From Sagittula marina (GTDB lineage Bacteria; Pseudomonadota; Alphaproteobacteria; Rhodobacterales; Rhodobacteraceae), in contig NZ_JACIEJ010000011.1 in assembly GCF_014196795.1 (NCBI RefSeq), positions 62,001-126,000 on the forward strand: a stretch of 64,000 bases of DNA. Direction: 5' to 3'. The position numbers were made by a program, and so were the translations under genes. Shown here one piece after another: positions 9,401-17,657 of this stretch (positions within the stretch are counted from its first letter, which is position 1; every line of letters starts with the position of its first letter). The notes under the pieces are model-generated. The model was not told the origin of the DNA and searched no databases. It saw only the letters and a program-made list of their open reading frames with translations.

Positions 9401-12400
9401 ATGGCGGACAAAGTAACGATCGGTGGCGCCCCAGAGGGGTATGACGCGCAACTCGTGCTGCGGGAAGTGGCGCGCGCAAAAGGGCCGGTGGTGCACATCG
9501 CCCGCGACGACAAGCGGCTGGCGGCCATGCGCGAGGCGCTGGCATTTTTTGCCCCGGACATGCCGGTCGTCATTTTCCCGGCGTGGGACTGCGTGCCCTA
9601 CGACCGCGTGTCACCGAATGCGGATATCTCTGCGGCGCGCATGGCGACGCTGGCAGGCCTCGTCCATGGAATGCCGGAACGCTACGTTCTGCTGACCACG
9701 CTCAGCGCCTCCATGCAGCGTATCCCGCCGCGCAGCACGCTCCGCGAAGCGGCCTTCAGCGCCCAGGTCGGCGACCGCGTCGACGAGGAAGCCTTGCGCA
9801 ATTTCCTTGTGCGCATGGGTTTCAGCCAGGCCCCCACGGTCACGGAACCCGGCGATTACGCCATTCGTGGCGGCATCATCGACATTTTCCCGCCCGGCGA
9901 TGGCGGTCCGGTGCGCCTCGACTTCTTCGGCGACACGCTGGACGGCGCGCGCCGTTTTGACGCGGCCACTCAGCGTACCACGGAAAAGCTCAACCTTGTC
10001 GAACTGGCCCCTGTGTCCGAGGTCATTCTGGACGACTCCGCCATTTTGCGGTTCCGCCAGAACTACCGCATCGAATTCGGGGCGGCCGGGACGGATGACC
10101 CGCTCTACGAGGCGGTGAGCGCGGGCCGCAAACACGCCGGGATCGAACATTGGCTGCCGTTCTTTCATGACACTCTGGAAACGCTGTTCGATTACCTGCC
10201 GGATGCCCCGGTCTTGATGGACGATCAGCTGACACCTTCGCGCCTGTCGCGGTGGGAGCAGATCGACGACCAATACGGCACGCGCAAACACGCGCTGAGC
10301 CAGAAACAGACCTTGGGCAGCTCGGTGTACAAACCGATCCCGCCCAAACTTCTCTACCTTGACGACACCGATTGGGAAGCCGCCGTCGGCGACCGTCGGC
10401 GCGTCCAGTTCCACCCGCTGTCGCAGGCTCCCGGTCCGGGTGTGGTGGATGCGGGCGGGCGCATCGGACGCAGCTTTGCCCCTGAACGTCAGCAGGAAAG
10501 CATCAGCCTGTTCGGCAGCCTCGCCAGCCACATCAAGGCCCGCATGGCCGAAGGTCCGGTGGTCATCGCCTCCTATTCCGAAGGCGCACGCGAACGTCTC
10601 ACCGGCCTGATCGAAGACGAGGGCGTGGCCGAGGCCATCCCGATCCAGAACGGCACGCGGGTCGGAAAATCCGGGCTGCATCTGGCCGTCTGGTCGCTGG
10701 AGGCGGGCTTCGAAGCGCCGTGGAACGACCAGAAGCTGACCGTGATCTCCGAACAGGACGTTCTGGGCGACCGGCTGATCCGCAAACCGGCCAAGCGCCG
10801 CAAGGCCGAGAATTTCCTGACCGAACACCAATCGCTGAGCCCCGGCGATCTGGTCGTCCACGTGGATTTCGGCATCGGCCGTTTCCTCGGGATGGAGGTG
10901 ATCACCGCCGCAGGCTCGCCCCACGAATGCCTGACGCTGCAATATGCCGAGGACGCAAAGCTCTACCTGCCGGTCGAGAACATCGAACTGCTCTCGAAAT
11001 ATGGCCATGAGGAAGGCTTGCTCGACAAGCTGGGCGGTGGCGCGTGGCAGGCCAAGAAGGCCAAGCTCAAGGAACGCATCCGCGAGATGGCCGACCGGCT
11101 CATCCGCATTGCCGCGGAACGGGCGCTGCGCAAGGCACCCATCATGGACCCGCCGCCCGGATCCTATGACAGCTTCGCCGCGCGCTTTCCCTATACAGAA
11201 ACCGACGACCAGCTCAGCGCCATCGATGACACGATGGACGATCTGCACAGCGGGCAGCCGATGGACCGGCTGATCTGCGGCGACGTGGGCTTTGGCAAGA
11301 CCGAGGTCGCCATGCGCGCGGCCTTTGTGGCGGCCATGTCGGGGCAGCAGGTGGCAGTGATCGCCCCGACGACGCTGCTCGCACGCCAGCACTACAACAG
11401 TTTCGCCGAACGCTTCCGTGGCTTTCCGCTGAACGTCGCGCCGCTGTCTCGGTTCGTTGGCACCAAACAGGCCGCGCTCACCCGCGAGGGGTTGACCAAA
11501 GGCACCGTGGACATTGCCGTCGGCACCCACGCGCTGCTGGCCAAGAACATTCGCTTCCAGAACCTTGGCCTGCTCATCATCGACGAGGAGCAGCGCTTTG
11601 GCGTGCAGCACAAGGAACGCCTGAAACAGCTGCGCTCCGACATTCACGTGCTCACCCTGACGGCGACGCCGATCCCGAGGACGCTGCAACTGTCTCTCAC
11701 CGGGGTGCGCGACCTGTCGATCATCGGCACGCCGCCGGTGGACCGCCTGTCGATCCGCACTTACGTCAGTGAATTCGATCCCGTGACCATCCGCGAGGCG
11801 CTGCTGCGCGAACACTATCGCGGCGGACAATCCTTCTACGTGGTGCCCAAGATCTCTGATCTGCCGGAGATCGAGGAGTTCATGAAGGAACAGATGCCGG
11901 AGTGCACCTATGTCGTGGCCCACGGTCAGATGGCAGCGGGCGAGCTGGATGAGCGCATGAACGCGTTCTACGACGGCAAATACGACGTGCTTCTGGCGAC
12001 GACCATCGTGGAAAGCGGTCTCGATATCCCCACCGCCAACACCATGATCGTGCACCGCGCCGATCAGTTCGGCCTGAGCCAGCTTTACCAGATCCGGGGC
12101 AGGGTGGGCCGGTCCAAAACCCGCGCTTACTGCTACCTGACGACCAAACCACGTGCCAAGCTGACCGCCACCGCCGAAAAACGTCTGCGCGTCTTGGGCA
12201 GCATCGACACGCTGGGCGCCGGTTTTGCACTGGCCAGCCAGGACCTGGACATTCGCGGCGCCGGCAACCTGCTGGGCGAAGAACAGTCCGGCCAGATGCG
12301 CGACGTGGGCTACGAGTTGTATCAATCCATGCTCGAAGAGGCGATCGCCAAGATCAGATCTGGCGACATGGAAGGTCTGACCGAGGATGACGGCCAATGG

Positions 12401-12949
12401 GCACCGCAGATCAACCTCGGCGTGCCGGTGCTGATCCCCGAGGACTACGTGCCCGATCTCGACGTGCGCCTTGGCCTCTATCGTCGTCTGTCCAGCCTGA
12501 CCACCAAGGTTGAGCTCGAAGGCTTTGCCGCCGAGCTGATCGACCGCTTTGGCAAGCTGCCGCGCGAGGTCAACACGCTGATGTTGGTGGTGCGGATCAA
12601 GGCGATGTGCAAACGCGCCGGGATCTCCAAGCTCGATGGCGGGCCGAAGGGGGCCACCATCCAGTTCCACAACGACAAGTTTGCCTCGCCCGAGGGCCTG
12701 ATGCAGTTCATCGCCGACCAGAAAGGCATGGCCAAGATCAAGGACAACAAGATCGTCGTGCTGCGTGACTGGAACAGCGACAAGGACAAGATCCAGGGGG
12801 CCTTTGCCATTGCGCGCGATCTGGCGGAACAGGCCGGCGCGATCAAGAAGCGGACGCCGGAAAAGAAGCCCGACAAGCCTGCGCCAGCCAAAGCCCCGGT
12901 CAAGCCAAAGCCCACAAGCACATTCACGGCCAAGCGCAAGAAACGCTGA
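9401..12949 (+). CDS. mfd: Transcription-repair coupling factor Mfd
   Basis: ATP-dependent translocase that removes RNA polymerase stalled at lesions and recruits UvrA. At 1182 residues it is full length. An N-terminal UvrB-like module is followed by the CarD-like polymerase-interaction domain (about 475-540, GDLVVHVDFGIGRFLGM). RecG-like helicase lobes carry Walker A GDVGFGKTE near 627, DEEQ near 727 and the TRG motif region. A TRCF C-terminal domain ends in a Lys/Pro-rich tail. The start is the first ATG with the family MADK-like opening; the ribosome site is weak. Confidence 0.98.
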   Translation: MADKVTIGGAPEGYDAQLVLREVARAKGPVVHIARDDKRLAAMREALAFFAPDMPVVIFPAWDCVPYDRVSPNADISAARMATLAGLVHGMPERYVLLTTLSASMQRIPPRSTLREAAFSAQVGDRVDEEALRNFLVRMGFSQAPTVTEPGDYAIRGGIIDIFPPGDGGPVRLDFFGDTLDGARRFDAATQRTTEKLNLVELAPVSEVILDDSAILRFRQNYRIEFGAAGTDDPLYEAVSAGRKHAGIEHWLPFFHDTLETLFDYLPDAPVLMDDQLTPSRLSRWEQIDDQYGTRKHALSQKQTLGSSVYKPIPPKLLYLDDTDWEAAVGDRRRVQFHPLSQAPGPGVVDAGGRIGRSFAPERQQESISLFGSLASHIKARMAEGPVVIASYSEGARERLTGLIEDEGVAEAIPIQNGTRVGKSGLHLAVWSLEAGFEAPWNDQKLTVISEQDVLGDRLIRKPAKRRKAENFLTEHQSLSPGDLVVHVDFGIGRFLGMEVITAAGSPHECLTLQYAEDAKLYLPVENIELLSKYGHEEGLLDKLGGGAWQAKKAKLKERIREMADRLIRIAAERALRKAPIMDPPPGSYDSFAARFPYTETDDQLSAIDDTMDDLHSGQPMDRLICGDVGFGKTEVAMRAAFVAAMSGQQVAVIAPTTLLARQHYNSFAERFRGFPLNVAPLSRFVGTKQAALTREGLTKGTVDIAVGTHALLAKNIRFQNLGLLIIDEEQRFGVQHKERLKQLRSDIHVLTLTATPIPRTLQLSLTGVRDLSIIGTPPVDRLSIRTYVSEFDPVTIREALLREHYRGGQSFYVVPKISDLPEIEEFMKEQMPECTYVVAHGQMAAGELDERMNAFYDGKYDVLLATTIVESGLDIPTANTMIVHRADQFGLSQLYQIRGRVGRSKTRAYCYLTTKPRAKLTATAEKRLRVLGSIDTLGAGFALASQDLDIRGAGNLLGEEQSGQMRDVGYELYQSMLEEAIAKIRSGDMEGLTEDDGQWAPQINLGVPVLIPEDYVPDLDVRLGLYRRLSSLTTKVELEGFAAELIDRFGKLPREVNTLMLVVRIKAMCKRAGISKLDGGPKGATIQFHNDKFASPEGLMQFIADQKGMAKIKDNKIVVLRDWNSDKDKIQGAFAIARDLAEQAGAIKKRTPEKKPDKPAPAKAPVKPKPTSTFTAKRKKR

Positions 12950-12992
12950 AAATCTATGCGCTTGCCGTAACGCGCAGGAACGTTAAGAGTTT

Positions 12993-13008
12993 GTTCATAA
13001 TTATGAAC
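12993..13008. promoter_or_regulatory. Perfect 16-bp palindrome before the excalibur gene
   Basis: GTTCATAATTATGAAC is perfectly self-complementary. It ends 10 bases before the ATG at 13019 and lies 43 bases after the mfd stop. A dimeric regulator operator is the simplest reading; there is no T-tract for a terminator. It does not match the GTTC-N7-GTTC LexA box of alphaproteobacteria. Confidence 0.5.
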
Positions 13009-13018
13009 GGACTCGATT

Positions 13019-13270
13019 ATGCGTGTTTTCCTGGTTTGTGCCCTGCTTGTTCAGGCGAGCTTTGTCTCGGCGGACCCAACATCATCCTCCTTGCGCGATA
13101 CGCTGGACAGCTACCGCACGGCGCAGGCCTTCGACTGTCGCAATGTCAGCTGTAAACGCCTGCGCTCTTGCGAAGAGGCCTGTTTCAAGCTGCTGCAATG
13201 CGGCCAAAGCGTTCGGGATGGCGACCACGACGGTATTCCCTGCGAAAACCTGTGCAGCCGTCGCTGCTGA
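13019..13270 (+). CDS. Excalibur calcium-binding domain protein, secreted
   Basis: An 83-residue protein with a signal peptide (MRVFLVCALLVQASFVSA) and a Cys-rich mature part ending DGDHDGIPCENLC. The DxDxDGxxCE signature is that of the excalibur domain, a small calcium-binding fold found in extracellular proteins. Eight cysteines suggest disulfides in the periplasm. The role is unknown. It is monocistronic, shares a bidirectional terminator with gap, and has a perfect palindrome just upstream. Confidence 0.8.
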   Translation: MRVFLVCALLVQASFVSADPTSSSLRDTLDSYRTAQAFDCRNVSCKRLRSCEEACFKLLQCGQSVRDGDHDGIPCENLCSRRC

Positions 13271-13281
13271 CCTCTGACGAA

Positions 13282-13313
13282 AAAGGCGCGGGGCATTGCT
13301 GCGCCGCGCCTTT
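13282..13313. terminator. Bidirectional terminator between the excalibur gene and gap
   Basis: AAAGGCGCGG pairs with CCGCGCCTTT over ten bases around a 12-base loop. On the minus strand it is followed by five T, on the plus strand by three. It lies between two convergent genes. Confidence 0.8.
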
Positions 13314-13334
13314 CATGTCCCGCTCAACCGGTGG

Positions 13335-14339
13335 TCAGTGCAGCAAACGGCCCATGGCACCGGCCACATCGGCCATGCGCGCCGAGAAGCCCCATTCGTT
13401 GTCGTACCACGCCATCACGCGCACCATGCGCTTGCCCACGACCTTGGTCTGGTCGGGTGCGAAGATCGACGAATGCGTGGTGTGGTTGAAATCGACAGAG
13501 ACCTTGGGCTCCGGATCATACGACAGCACGGCGCCCATGCGACCGGCGGCAGCCTCTGCCATCGCTTCGTTCACGTCGTCTACGGTCACGTCCTTGGAGG
13601 CGTAGAACGTCAGGTCCACGGCGGAGACATTGGGCGTCGGCACCCGCACGGAGGACCCGTCCAGCTTGCCTTTCATGCTTGGCAACACTTCCCCCAGGGC
13701 CGCGGCGGCGCCGGTGGATGTGGGGATCATCGCCATGGCCGCAGCGCGTGCGCGGTAGAGGTCCTTGTGACGGCGGTCCAGTGTCGGCTGGTCGCCGGTG
13801 TAGCTGTGGATCGTGGTCATGATGCCACTTTCGATGCCGAATGCCTCGTCCAGCACCTTCGCCAGCGGCGCAAGGCAGTTCGTGGTGCACGACCCGTTGG
13901 AGACCATCACATCGCCGGGCACAAGGTCCCGGTGGTTCACGCCGTAGACCACGGTGCGCTGTACGTTTTTCGCGGGCGCAGAAATCAGCACCGACTTCGC
14001 ACCCCGCGCCAGATGAGCGTTTGCCTTGTCGCCGTCGTTGAACTGGCCGGTGCACTCCAGGACCACGTCGCAGCCCTCCCAGTCCAGCGCGCTCAGTTCG
14101 TAGGACGACATGACGTCGATCGGGCCGCGTCCCAGATCGATGGCGTTGTCCTTCACCGTCACATTGCCGGGAAAGCGACCATGCACGCTGTCGTAGCGCA
14201 GCAGGTGCGCGTGAGTTTCCAGCGGGCCGGGGGCGTTGATCTTGACCACCTGCACGTCGTTGCGCGCGGATTCCGCGATATGTGCCAGAGTACAGCGGCC
14301 GATGCGCCCAAAGCCATTGATGCCCACGGTGACGGTCAT
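13335..14339 (-). CDS. gap: Glyceraldehyde-3-phosphate dehydrogenase, type I
   Basis: Oxidises glyceraldehyde 3-phosphate to 1,3-bisphosphoglycerate. The 334-residue enzyme has GINGFGRIGR at 6-15, the catalytic SNGSCTTNC with Cys151, and the HSYTGDQPTLD active-site segment. The start at 14339 follows an AGGAGAG site. The coenzyme loop after strand 2 reads KINAPGPLE instead of the classical IND, so the Asp that normally selects NAD over NADP is missing. Two TTAGCG-type half-sites upstream may be a sugar-regulator operator. Confidence 0.95.
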   Translation of the reverse strand: MTVTVGINGFGRIGRCTLAHIAESARNDVQVVKINAPGPLETHAHLLRYDSVHGRFPGNVTVKDNAIDLGRGPIDVMSSYELSALDWEGCDVVLECTGQFNDGDKANAHLARGAKSVLISAPAKNVQRTVVYGVNHRDLVPGDVMVSNGSCTTNCLAPLAKVLDEAFGIESGIMTTIHSYTGDQPTLDRRHKDLYRARAAAMAMIPTSTGAAAALGEVLPSMKGKLDGSSVRVPTPNVSAVDLTFYASKDVTVDDVNEAMAEAAAGRMGAVLSYDPEPKVSVDFNHTTHSSIFAPDQTKVVGKRMVRVMAWYDNEWGFSARMADVAGAMGRLLH

Positions 14340-14426
14340 TGAAACTCTCCTGAAAATATATGTTCGCCCTTCGTATACGAAGGCATCCCCTTCGCGGCTA
14401 GGAGAAAAGGTCAATTTCATCAGTGT

Positions 14427-14468
14427 GTTAGCGTTAAACATCTCGCTTTGGGGCATGGTGGCGCTAAC
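14427..14468. promoter_or_regulatory. Candidate operator half-sites between gap and the DoxX gene
   Basis: GTTAGCG at 14427-14433 and CGCTAAC at 14462-14468 are exact inverted copies, 28 bases apart. The first lies in TGTTAGCGTTAAACA, which resembles the CG-centred operators of LacI-type sugar regulators. They sit in the region upstream of gap and of the DoxX gene. The match is by eye. Confidence 0.35.
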
Positions 14469-14544
14469 CTTTTGCAAAGGTTTGCGCAAACATGATGCTG
14501 CGCTGCCGCATGGGTTTTCTGCATCCTCCAGAAAGGGGAATCAC

Positions 14545-14964
14545 TTGGCCACGTTCGATGCCCTCTGCGCGCTCACCGGGCGCTGTCTGATTGCCGCCCT
14601 GTTCCTCGGGGGAGCCGTGCAAAAGTTATCGGACCCCGCGCCTGCGATAGCTTTGCTGATGGGGTGGGGGTTGCCCGGCGCTCTGATCTGGGGGGCCATG
14701 GTCTACAACCTCCTCGCGGGGCTTGCGCTGGTGGCCGGCGTTGCGGTGCGGCCCGTGGCGCTGTCGCTGGCGGGCTACTGTGCGCTCACCTCCTTCTTTC
14801 ACTTGCTGCCCGATGACCCTTGGCAGATGACCATTTTCGTCAAGAACTGGGCCATCGCGGGCGGATGTCTGATGCTTGCCGTGCACGGGGCCGGCCCTTG
14901 GCGCTTGAGGTTTCAAAGCCGCGCGCTAACCTCCAATCCAACAAGGAACGGGGAACAGGTATGA
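14545..14964 (+). CDS. DoxX-family membrane protein
   Basis: A 139-residue protein with four predicted membrane helices and the DoxX pattern (GRCLIAALFLGGAVQKL, then the ALIWGAMVYNLLAGLALVAG region). The role of the family is ill defined; some members have been linked to redox or sulfur stress. The TTG at 14545 was chosen because GAAAGGGGAA ends four bases before it and it opens the conserved first helix; no close ATG fits. Its stop overlaps the next start (ATGA), so it is co-translated with the DUF808 gene. Confidence 0.75.
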   Translation: MATFDALCALTGRCLIAALFLGGAVQKLSDPAPAIALLMGWGLPGALIWGAMVYNLLAGLALVAGVAVRPVALSLAGYCALTSFFHLLPDDPWQMTIFVKNWAIAGGCLMLAVHGAGPWRLRFQSRALTSNPTRNGEQV

Positions 14965-15929
14965 GCGGACTTCTAGCGCTACTCGACGACGTGGCGGCCA
15001 TTGCAAAGGTGGCGGCGGCCTCTGTCGACGACATAAGCGTGGCGGCGATCAAGGCGGGATCGAAAACCGCCGGCGTCGTGATCGACGACGCGGCAGTGAC
15101 GCCCAAGTATGTGCACGGCTTCGCGCCCGCACGCGAACTGCCGATCATCTGGCGCATTGCGCGGGGGTCGGTCATCAACAAACTGGTGTTCCTGATGCCA
15201 GCGGCGCTTCTGATGGCTGCCTTCGCGCCGTGGATGGTCTGGCCTCTGCTGATCCTCGGCGGGTGTTACTTGGCCTTCGAGGGGGCAGAGAAGATCGTGC
15301 ACGTGCTGATGCCGCATGACGAACACAGTGGCGGGCCTGACGGCAGTCACGATGTCAAAGATCCCGCCCGCCTCGAGGAAAAGAAGATCAAGGGTGCGAT
15401 CAAGACAGACTTCATCCTGTCCGCTGAAATCATGGTGATCCTGCTGTCCAACCTCGGTGACCTGCCGAATTTCTGGATGCAGGCGGGCGCGCTGGCCATC
15501 GCGGCTGTTTTGATCACGGCGGCTGTCTACGGCTCCGTCGCGCTGATCGTGAAAATGGACGACATCGGTCTTTGGCTGTCACAGAACGCCAATCTCGGGG
15601 CAACGCGCTCCTTCGGCCGTGGGATCGTGCGCTTCATGCCGTGGCTGTTGAAGGCGCTGACCGTGGTCGGCACGGCGGCCATGCTCTGGGTCGGCGGGTC
15701 GATCATCGTGCACTCCCTGGCGGAGATGGGCGTGGATACGCCGGAACACATCATCCATGATCTTGCGGTCTCGGTTGCGGGCGAAAACGCCGCGCTGGAA
15801 TGGAGCGTGACGGCAGCTGTGGACTTCGTGCTTGGTTTCGTGATCGGCCTGATCCTGATCCCCATCGCGACAAAGATCATCGCGCCGATCTGGCATTCGG
15901 TCCGGGGAAAGAACGCCACCGCGCAGTGA
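14961..15929 (+). CDS. DUF808 (YedI-like) inner-membrane protein
   Basis: A 322-residue polytopic protein that opens SGLLALLDDVAAIAKVAAASVDD, the hallmark start of DUF808/YedI proteins, followed by several hydrophobic segments and an EEKKIKGAIKTDFILSAEI loop. No biochemical function is established for the family. It is coupled to the DoxX gene by an ATGA overlap; a hairpin at 15940-15968 follows. Confidence 0.88.
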   Translation: MSGLLALLDDVAAIAKVAAASVDDISVAAIKAGSKTAGVVIDDAAVTPKYVHGFAPARELPIIWRIARGSVINKLVFLMPAALLMAAFAPWMVWPLLILGGCYLAFEGAEKIVHVLMPHDEHSGGPDGSHDVKDPARLEEKKIKGAIKTDFILSAEIMVILLSNLGDLPNFWMQAGALAIAAVLITAAVYGSVALIVKMDDIGLWLSQNANLGATRSFGRGIVRFMPWLLKALTVVGTAAMLWVGGSIIVHSLAEMGVDTPEHIIHDLAVSVAGENAALEWSVTAAVDFVLGFVIGLILIPIATKIIAPIWHSVRGKNATAQ

Positions 15930-16417
15930 TTGAGAAAGTGGCGCGGAACCTCTTCGAGGTCTCGCGCCATCCAAAGTCGTCCAGTCCACTGAACTTGCAA
16001 ATCTGCGTGGACCGCTGTTTGGGCAGGCGTCCAAACGATAGAATGGCGGGACCGGATCCTGCACACTCAAGGAAATGACATCGGCGCAGACAGCGGGTGG
16101 TCCGATGATGTTAAAGTCCATCAAGCCGCCATTTGGTCCCGCGCTGGCCCTTAGGGGGGGGCGCCTCACGCAATCGGAGGCGGCAGGCGTCAACGCCCAG
16201 CGAAAATCGGGAAACAGTATCCTGCGCCGCTGGTGTGATCCGCCAATGTCCGTTGCAGTGACATCAGGGCCGTGTCATCGCAGCTCGTCCGGCGCGGTCT
16301 TCGTCTGCGGGTGCGTCTACGCACTATCTTAGCGATGCACCTCGATGCGAACTCATCCCGCGTGGGTCCGTGTGGCAGATACGCCCGCCACACGGGAGGA
16401 GGCCAAAGCGCCCCGCG
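15930..16417. other. Gene-free convergent intergenic region
   Basis: About 490 bases between two convergent genes. Two hairpins are visible: 15940-15968 (13 pairs with one A-C mismatch, TTC loop) after the DUF808 gene, and 16368-16395 (CCGTGTGGC against GCCACACGG, ten-base loop) after the SDR gene. Neither has a T-tract. No coding pattern was recognised in the rest. Confidence 0.6.
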
Positions 16418-17020
16418 TCAGGCAGATTGCATGTTCAGGGCCATGCCGTCGAAACGTCCAGTCGTGGCAGCTTTGCCGAGCACGTCAGCGACATCCGCAC
16501 GGCTTGCCTTGGCTGTTTTGTCCACATCATCCCCGAGCACAACGTCGGCGCTTTGGCCGTCGTCGGTGAGCGCCACGGGGCGCAGGATGGCATAGGTCAG
16601 CCCGGAGGCCTTCAGGTGCTCGTCCGCGTCATGCTTGGCCTTCAGGTAATGCGCCAAATCACCGGAGGGATCGGATTGATCCGCGCCGATGGAGCTGAGC
16701 ATGACAAACCGCTCCGCCCCGGCGTCTTTCGCCAGATCCACCAGACGCATTGCGCCCTCGCGGTCAACTTTCTCTGTCATCTCCGGACCGGTCGACCCGC
16801 CGGAGCCTGCGGCGAAGACAACGACATCAGCGCCGTCGCAGACGCCCGGTTGCAGGTCGGTCAGGTCGCCATTTCGCAGCGTCGTCGCCTCGGGCAGGAC
16901 ACTGGTGTCCGAGCCATCGCGAACCAGAGCCGTCACATTATGCCCCTGATCCAACAGGTTTTGCGTCAGGATGCGGCCGGTCTTGCCCGTGGCACCGGCG
17001 ATGAGGATAGTCTTGGTCAT
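16418..17020 (-). CDS. NAD(P)-binding atypical SDR protein (NmrA/YwnB-like)
   Basis: A 200-residue Rossmann protein with an N-terminal dinucleotide loop, LIAGATGKTGR, and an SSIGAD-type segment but no classical YxxxK triad. Members bind NAD(P)H and act as small-molecule reductases or redox sensors; the substrate cannot be read from sequence. The ATG at 17020 follows AGGAAAG. It is the last gene of a three-gene minus-strand operon (aldehyde dehydrogenase, GST, SDR), 22 bases after the GST stop, which suggests a shared role in handling reactive carbonyls. Confidence 0.85.
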   Translation of the reverse strand: MTKTILIAGATGKTGRILTQNLLDQGHNVTALVRDGSDTSVLPEATTLRNGDLTDLQPGVCDGADVVVFAAGSGGSTGPEMTEKVDREGAMRLVDLAKDAGAERFVMLSSIGADQSDPSGDLAHYLKAKHDADEHLKASGLTYAILRPVALTDDGQSADVVLGDDVDKTAKASRADVADVLGKAATTGRFDGMALNMQSA

Positions 17021-17042
17021 ATTCGTCGTCTTTCCTAAAATC

Positions 17043-17657
17043 TCAGGCTGGCGGGGCCATGGGGCCTGCGGCCTGCGTGGCGGCGATGTAGCCGGGCTGC
17101 TGTTGCAGAGCGCTCCAATAGGCCGCAACCTTGGGGTGGTCGCTCAGCAGGTCGAGCCGTGCCAACAGGGCGATGATGTAGGACAGCTGGATGTCTGCAA
17201 GCGTCGCGCGCTCTCCGAACAACAAAGGCCCGTCGCCGATGGCTTGCGCGATGTAGTCGAGGTGTCGGTTCAAAGCGTCGCGCGCATCCTCCGGCACAGG
17301 TTTGCCGCGAAAAGCGGGCATGATCACCCGCAGCGCGACCTCTGCGAAAGACGCTTCGACGTAATCGAGCAGCGCCTCATGCTGCCAATAGGCGGGGGTG
17401 CCTTTCGGCGGTGTATGGCTGGTGTCGTCATACTTGGCCGCGAGATAGCGCAGGATCGTGGCAGATTCCGCGATCAGCTCACCGTCATCCTCGATCACCG
17501 GGGATTTCCCCAAGGGGTGAACCTGCGCCAGCGCGTCCGGCGCGCGAAAGGCTTCGGTCCGGTCGTAATCCACCCGGTTGCAGGGCTGGCCGAGATCGGC
17601 CAGCAACCACAGCACGCGGGTCGCGCGGGAATACTTCAGAGCATGCAATGTAATCAT
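17043..17657 (-). CDS. Glutathione S-transferase
   Basis: A 204-residue soluble GST with a thioredoxin-like N-terminal domain (ALKYSRATRVLWLL; the glutathione contact ESATILRYLAAKY near 64-76) and an all-helical C-terminal domain. GSTs conjugate or reduce electrophiles with glutathione. Its start codon overlaps the aldehyde dehydrogenase stop (ATGA), so the pair is translationally coupled; the likely theme is aldehyde or electrophile detoxification. Confidence 0.9.
   Translation of the reverse strand: MITLHALKYSRATRVLWLLADLGQPCNRVDYDRTEAFRAPDALAQVHPLGKSPVIEDDGELIAESATILRYLAAKYDDTSHTPPKGTPAYWQHEALLDYVEASFAEVALRVIMPAFRGKPVPEDARDALNRHLDYIAQAIGDGPLLFGERATLADIQLSYIIALLARLDLLSDHPKVAAYWSALQQQPGYIAATQAAGPMAPPA

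Noticed and set aside
9611-12670. A 1019-codon open frame on the strand opposite mfd
   Set aside because: It lies wholly antisense to a full-length conserved gene; long antisense frames are common in G+C-rich DNA because third-position GC removes stops. Its product is low-complexity with no family.
12993-13008. Palindrome as a LexA box
   Set aside because: Alphaproteobacterial LexA sites are direct GTTC-N7-GTTC repeats; this is an inverted GTTC-N8-GAAC.
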